Made by a program: the position numbers and the translations under genes
Shown: positions 45,224 through 54,428 of the stretch, one piece after another
Layout: each line of letters opens with the position of its first letter
How positions within the stretch are numbered: the stretch's first letter is position 1
Source: Chryseobacterium sp.
Lineage (GTDB): Bacteria; Bacteroidota; Bacteroidia; Flavobacteriales; Weeksellaceae
NCBI GenBank assembly: GCA_031277615.1
Contig: JAITMC010000014.1
Coordinates: 1 to 63,625, forward strand
Reading direction: 5' to 3'
DNA length: 63,625 nt
Notes under the pieces: generated by a model
What the model was told of the DNA's origin: nothing
The model's database searches: none
What the model saw: only the letters and a program-made list of their open reading frames with translations

Positions 45224-46645
45224 ATGGAATCAATATCGGTTTTTGAGATTATTAAAGTAGGGATAGGCCCGTCCAGTTCACATACGATGGGGCCATGGAA
45301 TGCCGCGTCTGCATTCATCAGGATTATAAAAAGAGAACGATCAATAGCTGAAGTGAAAGAAGTTTTTCTTGAATTCTTCGGTTCACTGGCCAAAACGGGA
45401 ATCGGGCACGGAACAGATATTGCCGGAATGCTGGGCCTGAATGGCGAAGATTTCAAGACCATCGATACTTCAAAAATTGATGAAAAAATAGACCACATCA
45501 AGACCACGCAAATCCTTAATCTGGGTGGTGAAAAAGAGATTCCGTTCATTTATGGTTACCACCTGGTTCTTAATATGCAGAAATCTCTTGATTTTCATCC
45601 GAACGGAATGATCTTCCGGGCGGTTTTTGAGGATGGCACCGAGCTTGTTCAGGATTTTTATTCCGTAGGCGGAGGTTTTATTGCCAGCCAGGAAAAGAAC
45701 TCAATCCAGAAGCATTGTGTGCGTACCCTGTATCCTTGCCATCACGGTTCGGATATCGTCAGATACTGTGAGAAGCTTGGGTTGAAAAGAATTTCCGACC
45801 TGATTTTCATTAATGAAGAAAGCTGGAGGCCGCAGGAGGAAACCAGACAGGAAGCTTTATACATCTGGCAGCAGATTAAAGAATGCATCTACAAAGGGGT
45901 GAATAAAGAAGGTATTCTCCCGGGCGGACTGAACGTAACGAGGAGAGCCGCAGGAATCAATAGAAAGCTTCTGGGTGAAGATAAGATCTACAAAAACCTT
46001 GATGAGTGGTTTAAACTGGTGGTAGATGCAGAAGAAAACTTCACCAACATCAATAAATGGATTGCCTGCTTTGCTCTGGCAGTAAATGAGGAAAACGCAA
46101 GCTTCGGAAGGATTATCACAGCGCCTACGAATGGTGCGAGTGGTGTTATTCCGGCGGTACTCATGTATTCGCAGGCATTTACCGACTTTATCAGCGAAGA
46201 TGATATCGTAAGATTTATCCTGGTTGCCGGGGAAATCGGAACCTTATTCAAAAAAAATGCAACAATCTCCGCTGCGATGGGAGGATGTCAGGCTGAAATC
46301 GGAGTTTCATCTGCGATGGCTGCCGCAGGACTTACCGAAATTTTAGGAGGAAGCGTAGGGCAGGTGCTGATGGCAGCAGAAATTGCCATGGAACACCACC
46401 TTGGATTAACCTGCGACCCGATCAAAGGGCTGGTACAGATTCCGTGTATCGAAAGAAATACTATGGGAGCTATCAAAGCGATCACTGCCGCAAATATTGC
46501 CCTTGAAAGCGATCCTACAAAAGCAAAAGTGACTCTGGATGAAGTGATTCAGACCATGTGGGAAACCGCTTTATCAATGAGCGACCGTTTTAAGGAAACT
46601 TCAGAAGGCGGATTAGCCATTGCGGTAAACGTTCCTGAGTGCTAA
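45224..46645 (+). CDS. sdaA: L-serine ammonia-lyase, iron-sulfur type
   Basis: This 473-residue enzyme converts L-serine to pyruvate and ammonia with a [4Fe-4S] cluster. It is a single-chain form with the beta domain first (IGPSSSHTMGPWNAASAF) and the alpha domain after about residue 190. FGRIITAPTNGASGVIPAVL, AAMGGCQAEIGVSSAMAAAG and LTCDPIKGLVQIPCIERN supply the cluster cysteines. The start at 45224 (MESISVFEI) follows the promoter. A terminator follows at 46668. Confidence 0.93.
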   Translation: MESISVFEIIKVGIGPSSSHTMGPWNAASAFIRIIKRERSIAEVKEVFLEFFGSLAKTGIGHGTDIAGMLGLNGEDFKTIDTSKIDEKIDHIKTTQILNLGGEKEIPFIYGYHLVLNMQKSLDFHPNGMIFRAVFEDGTELVQDFYSVGGGFIASQEKNSIQKHCVRTLYPCHHGSDIVRYCEKLGLKRISDLIFINEESWRPQEETRQEALYIWQQIKECIYKGVNKEGILPGGLNVTRRAAGINRKLLGEDKIYKNLDEWFKLVVDAEENFTNINKWIACFALAVNEENASFGRIITAPTNGASGVIPAVLMYSQAFTDFISEDDIVRFILVAGEIGTLFKKNATISAAMGGCQAEIGVSSAMAAAGLTEILGGSVGQVLMAAEIAMEHHLGLTCDPIKGLVQIPCIERNTMGAIKAITAANIALESDPTKAKVTLDEVIQTMWETALSMSDRFKETSEGGLAIAVNVPEC

Positions 46646-46667
46646 TAAAAATACTCTTTAAAATATA

Positions 46668-46697
46668 AAATCCTTAGACTAATCTAAGGATTTTTTG
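46668..46697 (+). terminator. intrinsic terminator after sdaA
   Basis: AAATCCTTAGA pairs perfectly with TCTAAGGATTT around CTAA, followed by T residues. Confidence 0.85.
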
Positions 46698-46806
46698 TTT
46701 GATTGCTTCCCGCAGGTCGCTCACAGATCTTATGGGGCTATCTTCTCACGCGGATTTCGCTGATGAAGCAGGTTTTTCTTCTTAATCCCGATGAAAACCA
46801 CAGATT

Positions 46807-47649
46807 TTATCTCAAAATTCCTCTGATCCTGTTGGCGTTGCTGATCAGTTCTTCAAGATATTCATAATTTTCTTTCTCCAGAGCGGATTTGAATTTTCTG
46901 AGCTGGGTAATATGCTCGTTCAGAACATCCAGAACATTTTCCTTATTCTGTTTAAAGATAGGAACCCACATTTCGGGATGTGATTTGGCAAGACGTACCG
47001 TACTGGAAAACCCTGAACTGGCAAGCTGAAAAATGGTTTCTTCTTCCCGTTCCTTTTCCAGCACGGTATTGGCCAGCGCATAAGAGGTAATGTGGGAAAT
47101 ATGGGAGATATATGCCGTATGGATGTCATGATCCTGCGCATCCATGTAGATCATATGCATATCCAACGCTTCTACTATTTTTTCAACGGTTTCCAGGGCA
47201 TCTTCTGCCGATTCTTCTTTATTGCAGATCACTCCGGCCTTTCCCGAAAAGCTTTCGGCAATGGCAGATTTGGGACCGTTGTTTTCAGTACCCCACATCG
47301 GGTGGAAGGCTACAAACCTGGACCGTTTCGGATGGCTTTTTACAGCATTTACAATTCCCGCTTTTGTGGAACCGGCATCCATTACGGTCTGGTGATCTCC
47401 GATAAGATCCAGAACCTCAGGCAGCAGCTTTCGGGCGGCATCTACCGGAATCGCCATGATGATAAGATCTGAATTTCTGACTCCCTCTTCCAGATCTGCT
47501 CCTGCATCAATGATCTTAAGGTCCAGCGCTTCACTGATGTGCTGCTGATTCTGATCAATCCCATAGATAAAACCGGCGATCCCTTTCTCTCTTAATTTCA
47601 GAGCCATTGAACCTCCAATCAGTCCTGCTCCGATAATACTTATTTTCAT
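46807..47649 (-). CDS. tyrA: prephenate dehydrogenase
   Basis: This 280-residue enzyme oxidises prephenate to 4-hydroxyphenylpyruvate for tyrosine synthesis. It has an N-terminal NAD-binding fold (SIIGAGLIGGSMALKLREKG), DLIIMAIPVDAARKLLPEV, DAGSTKAG and FVAFHPMWGTENNGPKSA. The helical dimer domain includes HDIHTAYISHISHITSYALA (catalytic and binding His). No chorismate mutase or ACT domain is attached. Immediately upstream are a leader ORF with three consecutive Tyr codons and a terminator hairpin (47671-47773), so expression is probably attenuated by tyrosine supply. Confidence 0.93.
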   Translation of the reverse strand: MKISIIGAGLIGGSMALKLREKGIAGFIYGIDQNQQHISEALDLKIIDAGADLEEGVRNSDLIIMAIPVDAARKLLPEVLDLIGDHQTVMDAGSTKAGIVNAVKSHPKRSRFVAFHPMWGTENNGPKSAIAESFSGKAGVICNKEESAEDALETVEKIVEALDMHMIYMDAQDHDIHTAYISHISHITSYALANTVLEKEREEETIFQLASSGFSSTVRLAKSHPEMWVPIFKQNKENVLDVLNEHITQLRKFKSALEKENYEYLEELISNANRIRGILR

Positions 47650-47670
47650 CTTTTCAATTTTTAAAATAAA

Positions 47671-47695
47671 AAAACCCCGTCAGGGACGAGGTTTT
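47671..47695 (-). terminator. attenuator terminator upstream of tyrA
   Basis: On the minus strand AAAACCTCGTC pairs with GACGGGGTTTT (one mismatch) and is followed by more T residues. It lies between the Tyr leader ORF and the tyrA start, 22 bp before the latter. Confidence 0.8.
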
Positions 47696-47716
47696 AAGTT
47701 ATATTCATAAGAATTC

Positions 47717-47773
47717 CTAGCCCAGATCTGAGGTTAAAATTCTATAATAATATGTTCCGTTGTTGAAATTCAC
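47717..47773 (-). CDS. Tyr-rich leader peptide of tyrA
   Basis: A minus-strand mini-ORF, 18 codons from a GTG at 47773, reads VNFNNGTYYYRILTSDLG and stops at 47717. Three consecutive TAT tyrosine codons lie at 47744-47752. A -7-like TACCTTCG is just upstream, so the leader may be translated from very near the RNA's 5' end. Ribosome stalling at the Tyr codons would change pairing in the following RNA and prevent the 47671-47695 terminator. This is classical attenuation of an aromatic amino acid gene. Confidence 0.75.
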   Translation of the reverse strand: MNFNNGTYYYRILTSDLG

Positions 47774-47815
47774 AGAGCGAAGGTATAAAATATTTTTCAA
47801 ATGCTGAATATTTTT

Positions 47816-48328
47816 TTATTTCTTCTTCAAAAGCATAGGGGTATTGTATTTCCAGTTCTTATCTGCCACAATTGTACTTTTGAGATAATATTTTCCTTCT
47901 TTTCTTAACAGGACGGCTAAAGTATCCATGGGAGGATGGGCATTCATTCCATCACCTTCAATTTCTTTGATAAATCGTATGGCTACCTGGTTCCGGTCAC
48001 CTTCAAGGCGGCACAGATCTGTAAAATAGGTTTTATAGCCAAGTCCGGAAAACAGGCAGCTGTCTTTTGTAATGATCAGATCATGATCAATAGACATTTC
48101 GGATAATTCATCCAGCTTACAGAAATCCACAGACACATTATATGCTCCCATCCAAAGCTCATTGAGAGAGGGTGCTGGTGCTTTTTCCCATTCTGTTTTC
48201 CGGGTAACCGAATCTTTATGGGAAACAGGTTCCGGGTTTTCATATTGCGCCGTCTGCAGATCTTTTTCCTGGTCTTTTTTACAGGATAGAATACTGATAA
48301 CAGACAGCAGGAAAAGTGTTTTTTTCAT
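47816..48328 (-). CDS. hypothetical lipoprotein
   Basis: This 170-residue protein has a short signal peptide ending in a lipobox (ISILSC) at residue 16, followed by a polar linker (KKDQEKDLQTAQYENPEP). The soluble part has LNELWMGAYNVSVDFCKLDE, ITKDSCLFSGLGYKTYF and DTLAVLLRKEGKYYLKS, a pattern of beta strands with two or three cysteines. I do not recognise a family. It sits upstream of tyrA on the same strand, separated by the attenuator region. Confidence 0.75.
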   Translation of the reverse strand: MKKTLFLLSVISILSCKKDQEKDLQTAQYENPEPVSHKDSVTRKTEWEKAPAPSLNELWMGAYNVSVDFCKLDELSEMSIDHDLIITKDSCLFSGLGYKTYFTDLCRLEGDRNQVAIRFIKEIEGDGMNAHPPMDTLAVLLRKEGKYYLKSTIVADKNWKYNTPMLLKKK

Positions 48329-48361
48329 TGCAGTTCAGAGGGAGCGCCATTCTTAAAAATA

Positions 48362-48555
48362 GATCATAGCGTTAAAAGCACCCGTAATGAGAGATCTAAG
48401 CACTACAGGAAAAGATTTTGACGCTTCATTTTTTTAAGTTGAAGACCCTGTGCATAAAAGTACACTAAAGTTCTTAAAAATCTGCGATTTTTTATTGGGA
48501 TCTGAACAGAAATCTGCATAATCTACGAGCTTAATACTATGCATAAGATCTGAAG
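48362..48555 (+). repeat. diverged copy of the interspersed repeats
   Basis: Two elements from the 19-20.5 kb region recur here in the same orientation and order. ATCATAGCGTTAAAA with GTAATGAGAGATCT matches 20018-20054. A decayed ~150-bp unit follows: AGGAAAAGATTTTGAC, TTTTTTAAGTTGAA, CATAAAAGTACAC, AAAAATCTGCGATTTTT and AAATCTGCATAATCTACGAG. Confidence 0.7.
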
Positions 48556-48612
48556 AAATTCTTCAATACAGATTCGTTCAGTATTCATAGGGCAATGATT
48601 CCGAAGTTTTAC

Positions 48613-48620
48613 TAGCTTTG
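48613..48620 (+). promoter_or_regulatory. -7 box upstream of the 48665 gene
   Basis: TAGCTTTG fits TAnnTTTG, 44 bp before the ATG. Confidence 0.5.
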
Positions 48621-48664
48621 CAGAAATCCATGCAGTTTTATCTGCACCGAATCACAGCAAAACT

Positions 48665-49312
48665 ATGAAAAACACTATTTTCTACGGATTATTGATAACA
48701 ATCGGGACTGTAAGCATGATGCAGGCAGGAGAATATACCGGAAGAAAATTACCGGAAGCATCCAGCCATTCAGATACGGTAAAAATTAAAGAAACCTTCA
48801 ATGAAAATGATCCTGAAACCGGTAATGAATCTGTAAAGGACCGTCTGAAACCTATCCGTACTAATTTCAAAAGAATCAATTCCATCAGGACATGGACAAC
48901 CGTGAAAAAGCGGGATATAGAAGGTGAATCTGCAGAAGGGGGAGAAGCTGTATTTTATGAGCAGAAAGGAAAACTGGAAAAAATTACTGCAAGGTTGTAT
49001 GGAGAAATGGGACAGCTGCTCACCGAATATTATCTCCTGAACGGAAAGCTTTCATTTGTTTTTGAAAAGCACTATGAGTATAACCGTCCGCTTTATTATA
49101 ATGAAAAGGTGATGAAAGAAAACAATGATACGGAAGCCTTTGACTTCAATCAATCAAAAATAACTGAAGACCGGTACTATTTTGAAAATGGAAAGCTTAT
49201 CCACATCATCAATAGCGAGGACTGCGGGGCTCCGTTCAGCAGAGACTATATTTCTGAAGAGCAGAAGAGGATCTCTGAGGAATATGGGAGGCTTTTGAAG
49301 TTAAAAAATTAA
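48665..49312 (+). CDS. hypothetical exported protein
   Basis: This 215-residue protein has a signal peptide (about 1-21, cleavage near MQA/GE). Then comes a polar stretch, and a soluble domain with INSIRTWTTVKKRDIEGES, AVFYEQKGKLEKITARLYGEMGQLLTEYY and YYFENGKLIHIINSED. The repeated pattern of aromatic-Glu-Asn-Gly-Lys turns recalls small beta-strand repeat proteins of Bacteroidota. I cannot assign a family. It is monocistronic, with its own -7 box. Confidence 0.7.
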   Translation: MKNTIFYGLLITIGTVSMMQAGEYTGRKLPEASSHSDTVKIKETFNENDPETGNESVKDRLKPIRTNFKRINSIRTWTTVKKRDIEGESAEGGEAVFYEQKGKLEKITARLYGEMGQLLTEYYLLNGKLSFVFEKHYEYNRPLYYNEKVMKENNDTEAFDFNQSKITEDRYYFENGKLIHIINSEDCGAPFSRDYISEEQKRISEEYGRLLKLKN

Positions 49313-49398
49313 TGTAACAATAAGGTTTTTTTACAGCATATTGCTCTTGGTTTGATAACTAAAAGCTGGTAAAAATTTACATTGTTATGTTCCTCAAG

Positions 49399-49932
49399 TC
49401 ATATTTTCTCAGCAAGCCTGATTCTTTCCTCTACTTCATGAATTCTCTTAAGCCAGTAATCAATTCCCTCCAGATTGCTCACTCCCTGCTTTCCGGCATC
49501 GGATTTTACGGATGACAGCTGGTGCCAGTTCCGCTGGTAGTCTTTTATGCGTTCTTCTTTGTTCTCCGGTTCTGTACGGTTTCTCCAGAATACCAGCGCT
49601 TTTTCGTAGCCGGTACGGATCTGTTTCAGGTAAGAAATAATATCTTCTTTATCGTTGGGGATATATCCGGGACCTGAGCAGCCACAGGAATGAAAAGCAA
49701 TTCCTACGGAATATAAACTGCGCAGATGCTGCCATTTTTTATCGTCATTTTTCGGAGGCGACTTAAAGTCTTTCCCCATATTGGCCATAAGCTCACCACA
49801 TTCCGGGCATCTGGCTTCCGAAGAGGTTTCTGAATCTCTGTCTACATCTTTCAGGAGACGGCGTTTAAAGGTTTTCTGACAGCTGAAGCAGGCATAATGC
49901 GGTTTATAGGCTGTCATGGCATATCGGCACAT
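49399..49932 (-). CDS. hypothetical zinc-ribbon protein
   Basis: This 177-residue protein has two Cys-x2-Cys knuckles: CFSC at about 15-18 and CPEC at about 43-46. Together they form a probable zinc ribbon (YACFSCQKTFKRRL, then ARCPECGELM). A HSCGCSGPGY segment follows at about 80. The C-terminal half is a charged helical region (KDYQRNWHQLSS, YWLKRIHEVEERIRLAEK), possibly a coiled coil. It is 7 bp downstream of the next listed gene (49940-50428) on the same strand, so the two form a unit. Function unknown. Confidence 0.75.
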   Translation of the reverse strand: MCRYAMTAYKPHYACFSCQKTFKRRLLKDVDRDSETSSEARCPECGELMANMGKDFKSPPKNDDKKWQHLRSLYSVGIAFHSCGCSGPGYIPNDKEDIISYLKQIRTGYEKALVFWRNRTEPENKEERIKDYQRNWHQLSSVKSDAGKQGVSNLEGIDYWLKRIHEVEERIRLAEKI

Positions 49933-49939
49933 TCTGATC

Positions 49940-50428
49940 TTATTTTTTGGGTGTTACATCTTCATGATAGCTGATTCCCATTATGCTGCTGGCACTTCTG
50001 GGATCATATACGGACCAGAGGTTTCCCCACGGAAAATTGAAGGTACAGCTGGGATAAGGAGTTTTGCTTTTCCGGGATGGAGGTCTTTCAAGGATTTTGG
50101 AAAGAAATTTATTATTCCGGTGAAATACCTGCATTTCTTTTTCTTCGGTCCATTCATCCCAGGTTCTGGCATCCGTTTTTTCCAGAGTATTCATTTGAAT
50201 ATGATCCAGGTGATTTCCTGAAAAGCAAAGATTGAAGCAGAGTTGGGAGCCTTCAACAGGGATGGCATTAAAGTAATACCAGAAATAGCCGGTTTTTACA
50301 TCCCGTCTATTCACGTAACAGGTTTTATAAAAGTCGGTTTGCTGCAAGTCTGCCAGCAGCATTCCCCTTTGCAGGAAGGTATTGAATGCTGCCAGCTCTA
50401 TAGTTCCGGTTTCAGTATTGATCAGCAT
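49940..50428 (-). CDS. hypothetical protein paired with the zinc-ribbon gene
   Basis: This 162-residue soluble protein has no signal peptide. MLINTETGTIELAAFNTFLQRG begins a domain with KTGYFWYYFNAIPVEGSQLCFNLCF and CTFNFPWGNLWSVYDPRSASS. A beta-rich fold with conserved tryptophans and an aspartate in DHIQM is seen. Proteins of this look often accompany polymorphic toxins as immunity-like proteins, but no toxin is adjacent and I would not assign that role. It is the first gene of the two-gene unit with the zinc-ribbon protein. Confidence 0.68.
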   Translation of the reverse strand: MLINTETGTIELAAFNTFLQRGMLLADLQQTDFYKTCYVNRRDVKTGYFWYYFNAIPVEGSQLCFNLCFSGNHLDHIQMNTLEKTDARTWDEWTEEKEMQVFHRNNKFLSKILERPPSRKSKTPYPSCTFNFPWGNLWSVYDPRSASSIMGISYHEDVTPKK

Positions 50429-50834
50429 ATATTATTTTGGAATGATAAATATAGCTGTTTTTAATGACAATGCTGAATTTGGAAGGATAATATGGGCTAA
50501 CAGACTGTTTTAAGAAGCTGTTTAAATTTTGTTAAGAAATTTTGATTTAAAAAATAATGCAAAGTTGATGAATAATTCCGTTTTATTTTAAGTGGGCAAA
50601 GTGATATGACTTTGTCGCTGATGAAGCGGTATGATTATCCATATGCTTCGACGAATCAACGGCGTTGATTCTATTTCTTTGCTTCCTGAAAATATGCATA
50701 ATAAAGCTAAAGCCTTTACGTCATAAAACAAGTCATCAGTACATTATTTTTTAATAAAAAATCCTTAAAAAATGTGATTTAAATAAAAATATGAATGGTA
50801 TACAAAAAATCAAATTTAGGAATTTAAATAAGCT
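50429..50834. other. 406-bp spacer with a structured segment (50596-50682)
   Basis: No gene is supported. Between 50596 and 50682 an outer stem GCAAAG/CTTTGC encloses GAAGC/GCTTC and the perfect 19-bp dyad GAATCAACGGCGTTGATTC (50653-50671). It may be a folded RNA or a protein site. Confidence 0.45.
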
Positions 50835-53123
50835 CTAAGGATTCGAAATAATAAGTGTTGAAGGAATATCCGACAGCCACAGACTTTTTGTGTCGATCAG
50901 GTTTTTCCAGCTTTTGCTGCTGATCAGCATGAGATCCTGTGCGTTCAGGAATTCTTTCTCGATCTTTTTTTCGTTGTATAAAGTGATATGATTCGGGGCT
51001 ACCTGTTCAATGCTTCTGATCAGTTCCTTTACTTCAATATTATTCCTGATCTGTCCGGCGGCATCCAGAATAATAACCTGGGAATTGTTATTGTTGATGA
51101 GTCTTTTGGCATATTCCAGCAGGTAAAAATCACTCAGATTAAAAATCGGAACAAATATTTTTTCCGCGGTTGTAAATTCTTTATCAACAAGGATTCCCAC
51201 AGGAATGGTTGCCTTCTCCAAAACCTGAAGGGTAAGATCGTCAAAAGGAGAGGTGTTGAAAATATTTCCTTTTCCTTTTACGGTGTTCAGTAATTTTTCC
51301 GGATTGATGATTTTAGTGGTAAATCCTAACAATCTTCCCAGTAAACTTCCTTCATACATAGATTTGCCAAGCATGATCAGAAGAAGATCGTAATTTCCTT
51401 TATTGGTAATATTGGTAAGATCACTTTCAACATCCGTGGAAGCTTTGAAAAGTGTTGTCACTTCAAGCTGCAGTTCCTGGGAAGTTTCAATGACGTTTTT
51501 AAACTGTTCCTGCTCAAAATTTTCTATATCGAAGGCGTGAAGTTCATCAACCGGAGCGATATTCATGGCAGTAACACTTTTGTTCCCGTTCATTTTATGT
51601 GTAAAGTTATCGGCAAGTTTCAATAGCTTGCTTCCTGCTTTTGCGGTTTCAAAAGAAAGGAGGACTCTGTATTTCGTGTCATTTTCTTCCTGCTCATCTT
51701 CTTCAATCATTGATTTTTTTCCTTTGAAAATATAGTTGATAAGATCCAGGCAAGGTCCCGTCATAAACGTTGTAAATAAAGCCATAATTACCAGCATGGC
51801 AAAAAGCTCAGGACCCAATACTCCTAAATCATAACCGATATTAAGAACAATCAGTTCCGTAAGACCACGGGTATTCATTAAAGCGCCTATGGTGAGGCTG
51901 TCTTTCCAGCTTATTCTCAAAAACCTTGCGGTGAGGGCACTGCCTACAAACTTTCCGGTAACTGCTGTTAAAATGATTAACCCTCCGATTTTCCAAAGAT
52001 GAGGATCATTCAATAATCCGATCTGAGTTCTTAATCCTGTAAATACAAAGAAAAGAGGTAATAATAAAACCAGGGCCACATCTTCTACTTTTTCTATGAA
52101 AAGATTTCTGAATTTAACGTTTTCCGGCATAATGGCCCCTGCCATGAATGCACCAAAGAGAGCGTGGATACCGATTACTTCTGTTGCATAAGAAGAGATG
52201 ATAAGGACTAAAAAGAATATGGCAACCAGTGATTTATTAATGAAGCCTTTCCCTTTCTGCGATTCTGCAATTCTGTTCAGGAATGGTCTCACCGCTTTTA
52301 TCATAATGAACACATACAGAACAGCCATTAAGATAACAAATAAAGAACCTGAAAAAGATCCTGCTTTTACCACAGCAATTACGGCTGCCAGGATACACCA
52401 TGCTGTAATATCATCTGCTGCTGCACAGGTGATCACTACGGTTCCTATTTTGGTTTTGTGAAGGTTACGCTCCTGAACGATTCTTGCAAGAACCGGAAAG
52501 GCCGTGATGCTCATGGCAATCGCTATAAATAAAGCAAATGAGCTGAACTGAATTCCTTCCGGTGCAAATTCCTTATAAATGAAATAAGAAAGACCTACTC
52601 CTAAGGCAAAAGGAAAAATAATACTTGCGTGGCTGATCACTACGGCATCGTGAGCTTTTTTTCTTAGAACACTCAGGTCAAGTTCCATTCCCACGATATA
52701 CATGAAAAGTATCAGCCCGATCTGGCTTAAAAACTGTAGATTGGGAAGAGATTCCTTAGGAAAGATAAAGGCAGAAAGTTCCGGGAAGTAAAGCCCGAAA
52801 AGGGAAGGTCCTAAAACAATACCGGCAATCATTTCACCAATTACGGAAGGCTGTTTCAGTTTTATGCAGATCCACCCGAAAAGTTTGGCAACCAGAATAA
52901 TGGTGACAATCTGGGCAAGAAGAAGTGCTAAAGGATGGTGAAGATTCGTCAGAAAAGAATCGGTAAAGTTTTCCCACATCGTAGTTCCCGTAGTGGTGTT
53001 GGGAGTAATGTTTTCCCCGGTTTCCAGTGTTTTCCCTTCAACAAAAAACCAGTACATCAGGCAGGAAAAGAAGGCAATGGTGCTGATGTAAAAGATAATA
53101 TTTTTGTATTTCCCCAAATTCAT
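50835..53123 (-). CDS. cation:proton antiporter (CPA2/KefB-like) with C-terminal stress-protein-like domain
   Basis: This 762-residue protein has one N-terminal helix, a linker, then a CPA2 transport domain of about 12 helices (70-460). GEMIAGIVLGPSLFGLYFPE, LDLSVLRKKAHDA, ALGVGLSYFIYKEF and the Asp-Asp-containing AAADDITAWCILAAV form the ion-binding core; GALMNTRGLTELIVLN is also typical. Residues from about 485 form a cytoplasmic region like two degenerate UspA modules. It would exchange Na+ or K+ for H+ across the inner membrane. It is monocistronic. Confidence 0.88.
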   Translation of the reverse strand: MNLGKYKNIIFYISTIAFFSCLMYWFFVEGKTLETGENITPNTTTGTTMWENFTDSFLTNLHHPLALLLAQIVTIILVAKLFGWICIKLKQPSVIGEMIAGIVLGPSLFGLYFPELSAFIFPKESLPNLQFLSQIGLILFMYIVGMELDLSVLRKKAHDAVVISHASIIFPFALGVGLSYFIYKEFAPEGIQFSSFALFIAIAMSITAFPVLARIVQERNLHKTKIGTVVITCAAADDITAWCILAAVIAVVKAGSFSGSLFVILMAVLYVFIMIKAVRPFLNRIAESQKGKGFINKSLVAIFFLVLIISSYATEVIGIHALFGAFMAGAIMPENVKFRNLFIEKVEDVALVLLLPLFFVFTGLRTQIGLLNDPHLWKIGGLIILTAVTGKFVGSALTARFLRISWKDSLTIGALMNTRGLTELIVLNIGYDLGVLGPELFAMLVIMALFTTFMTGPCLDLINYIFKGKKSMIEEDEQEENDTKYRVLLSFETAKAGSKLLKLADNFTHKMNGNKSVTAMNIAPVDELHAFDIENFEQEQFKNVIETSQELQLEVTTLFKASTDVESDLTNITNKGNYDLLLIMLGKSMYEGSLLGRLLGFTTKIINPEKLLNTVKGKGNIFNTSPFDDLTLQVLEKATIPVGILVDKEFTTAEKIFVPIFNLSDFYLLEYAKRLINNNNSQVIILDAAGQIRNNIEVKELIRSIEQVAPNHITLYNEKKIEKEFLNAQDLMLISSKSWKNLIDTKSLWLSDIPSTLIISNP

Positions 53124-53219
53124 AATTCCGATATTTAATGCAAAGTTGATAAGAATATAGTTATGTTAAATATTCTTTTTTTTAAAATGTAATGAATGTT
53201 CTAAAAAATGTAATAAAAT

Positions 53220-53609
53220 CTATCTGAAAGAATAGCCTACTCCGACTCCTGCTTTCCAGCGGCCATTCTGTTCAGCCGTTTTGGAATTATAATAAACTGG
53301 AATCTGCAAGGCTATCTTTTGGTAAACAATGGTAAGTCCGGCACCAAGAGTTGGCATGATGGCGCTGTTTTTGGTGCCCGGCGATCGGTCTTCTTTAATC
53401 CTGACTGAGGGAAGCATTCCTGCAATAAACTTCAGACTTTTCCGGGTCAGGCTGATATTCGGTCCCGTAAAATTGATAAATGCCCCTCCGTCTGCATATC
53501 CGGCCACGGCAGTTCCGTCGAAAAATGAAGCTTTGATCTTTTGATCAGTCCCCTGGGAAAAGCAGAGTCCGGATATGAGAATACCTGCTGCATACAAAAG
53601 GTGTTTCAT
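53220..53609 (-). CDS. hypothetical small outer-membrane-like protein
   Basis: This 129-residue protein has a signal peptide (MKHLLYAAGILISGLCFS, then QG). Glycine- and aromatic-rich strands follow, with the terminal RWKAGVGVGYSFR, a C-terminal Phe/Arg ending of beta-barrel style. At this length it could form at most a short barrel or part of a complex. No family is recognised. It lies between the antiporter and the second LytTR pair on the same strand but with clear gaps, so it is probably monocistronic. Confidence 0.7.
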   Translation of the reverse strand: MKHLLYAAGILISGLCFSQGTDQKIKASFFDGTAVAGYADGGAFINFTGPNISLTRKSLKFIAGMLPSVRIKEDRSPGTKNSAIMPTLGAGLTIVYQKIALQIPVYYNSKTAEQNGRWKAGVGVGYSFR

Positions 53610-53717
53610 TATAAAATCATTTAATCAAGGCAAAAATACAGCGGATAAACAATTCAGACAGGGGCGATGTAATGAAACTACCGGATTCTGCACCAAAACA
53701 CGGAACGTTTGAAAAAT

Positions 53718-54428
53718 CTATTTTCCAAATAACTCCATTAATGAATTTTTATAAGCTTCTCCGATTTGTAGTTTAAGAAAATGATCTCCTTCCGCAGGAA
53801 TGGTCGTAATTATTTCATTGGTGGAAAATACTTTGATAGAAGAGAGGGCGATGATCTCTTTTTTGTTCACCTGGGCAAAATCTTTAGCAGGAAGCATTTC
53901 CAGTAAAGTTTTAAAGCTGAGGTTTTTCAGGACAATATCCGTTCCGTCATTCAGGATGATATCTTTATCCCGGCTGTCGATTTCAGAGGTTTTAATATAA
54001 GCGATCTGCTCTGTGAAGATGATGGTTTTCCCGATATTGGTATTCCATTCTATAAAATCTTTTTTAGGAGGAACAGAAACCAGTTCTTTGGCCTTTTCAA
54101 AGGCCTGGATCAGCCGTTCTTTTTTTATAGGCTTCCTGACGTAGTCTACAACATTCAGGTCAAAAGCTTCTGCCGCGTATTCCTTGTAGGCTGTGGTAAA
54201 GATGATTTTTTTTGTGTCTGAGATCAGTTCGGCCACCTGAAGTCCGGTCATTCCCGGCATTTCAATATCGAGGATACAGAGATTGCAGTCGATGCTACCT
54301 ATTTCGTTTAAAAATATTTTAGGATCATTGAAGGCCTTTACTACTTCCACGTGATCAATCTGTTCACAGAGAAGCTTCAGATAGCTGATCGCCAGCAGCT
54401 CGTCATCAAGAATAACGCATTTTATCAT
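53718..54428 (-). CDS. LytTR-family response regulator, second copy
   Basis: This 236-residue regulator has a receiver domain with the acidic pair in ILDDE (8-10) and phospho-acceptor D54 (CILDIEMPGM). The LytTR DNA-binding domain is at about 145-236 (YIKTSEIDSRDKDIIL, then FAQVNKKEIIALS). It overlaps the upstream kinase gene by 23 bp, the same overlap as in the pair at 8353-10129. Its targets are unknown. Confidence 0.9.
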   Translation of the reverse strand: MIKCVILDDELLAISYLKLLCEQIDHVEVVKAFNDPKIFLNEIGSIDCNLCILDIEMPGMTGLQVAELISDTKKIIFTTAYKEYAAEAFDLNVVDYVRKPIKKERLIQAFEKAKELVSVPPKKDFIEWNTNIGKTIIFTEQIAYIKTSEIDSRDKDIILNDGTDIVLKNLSFKTLLEMLPAKDFAQVNKKEIIALSSIKVFSTNEIITTIPAEGDHFLKLQIGEAYKNSLMELFGK

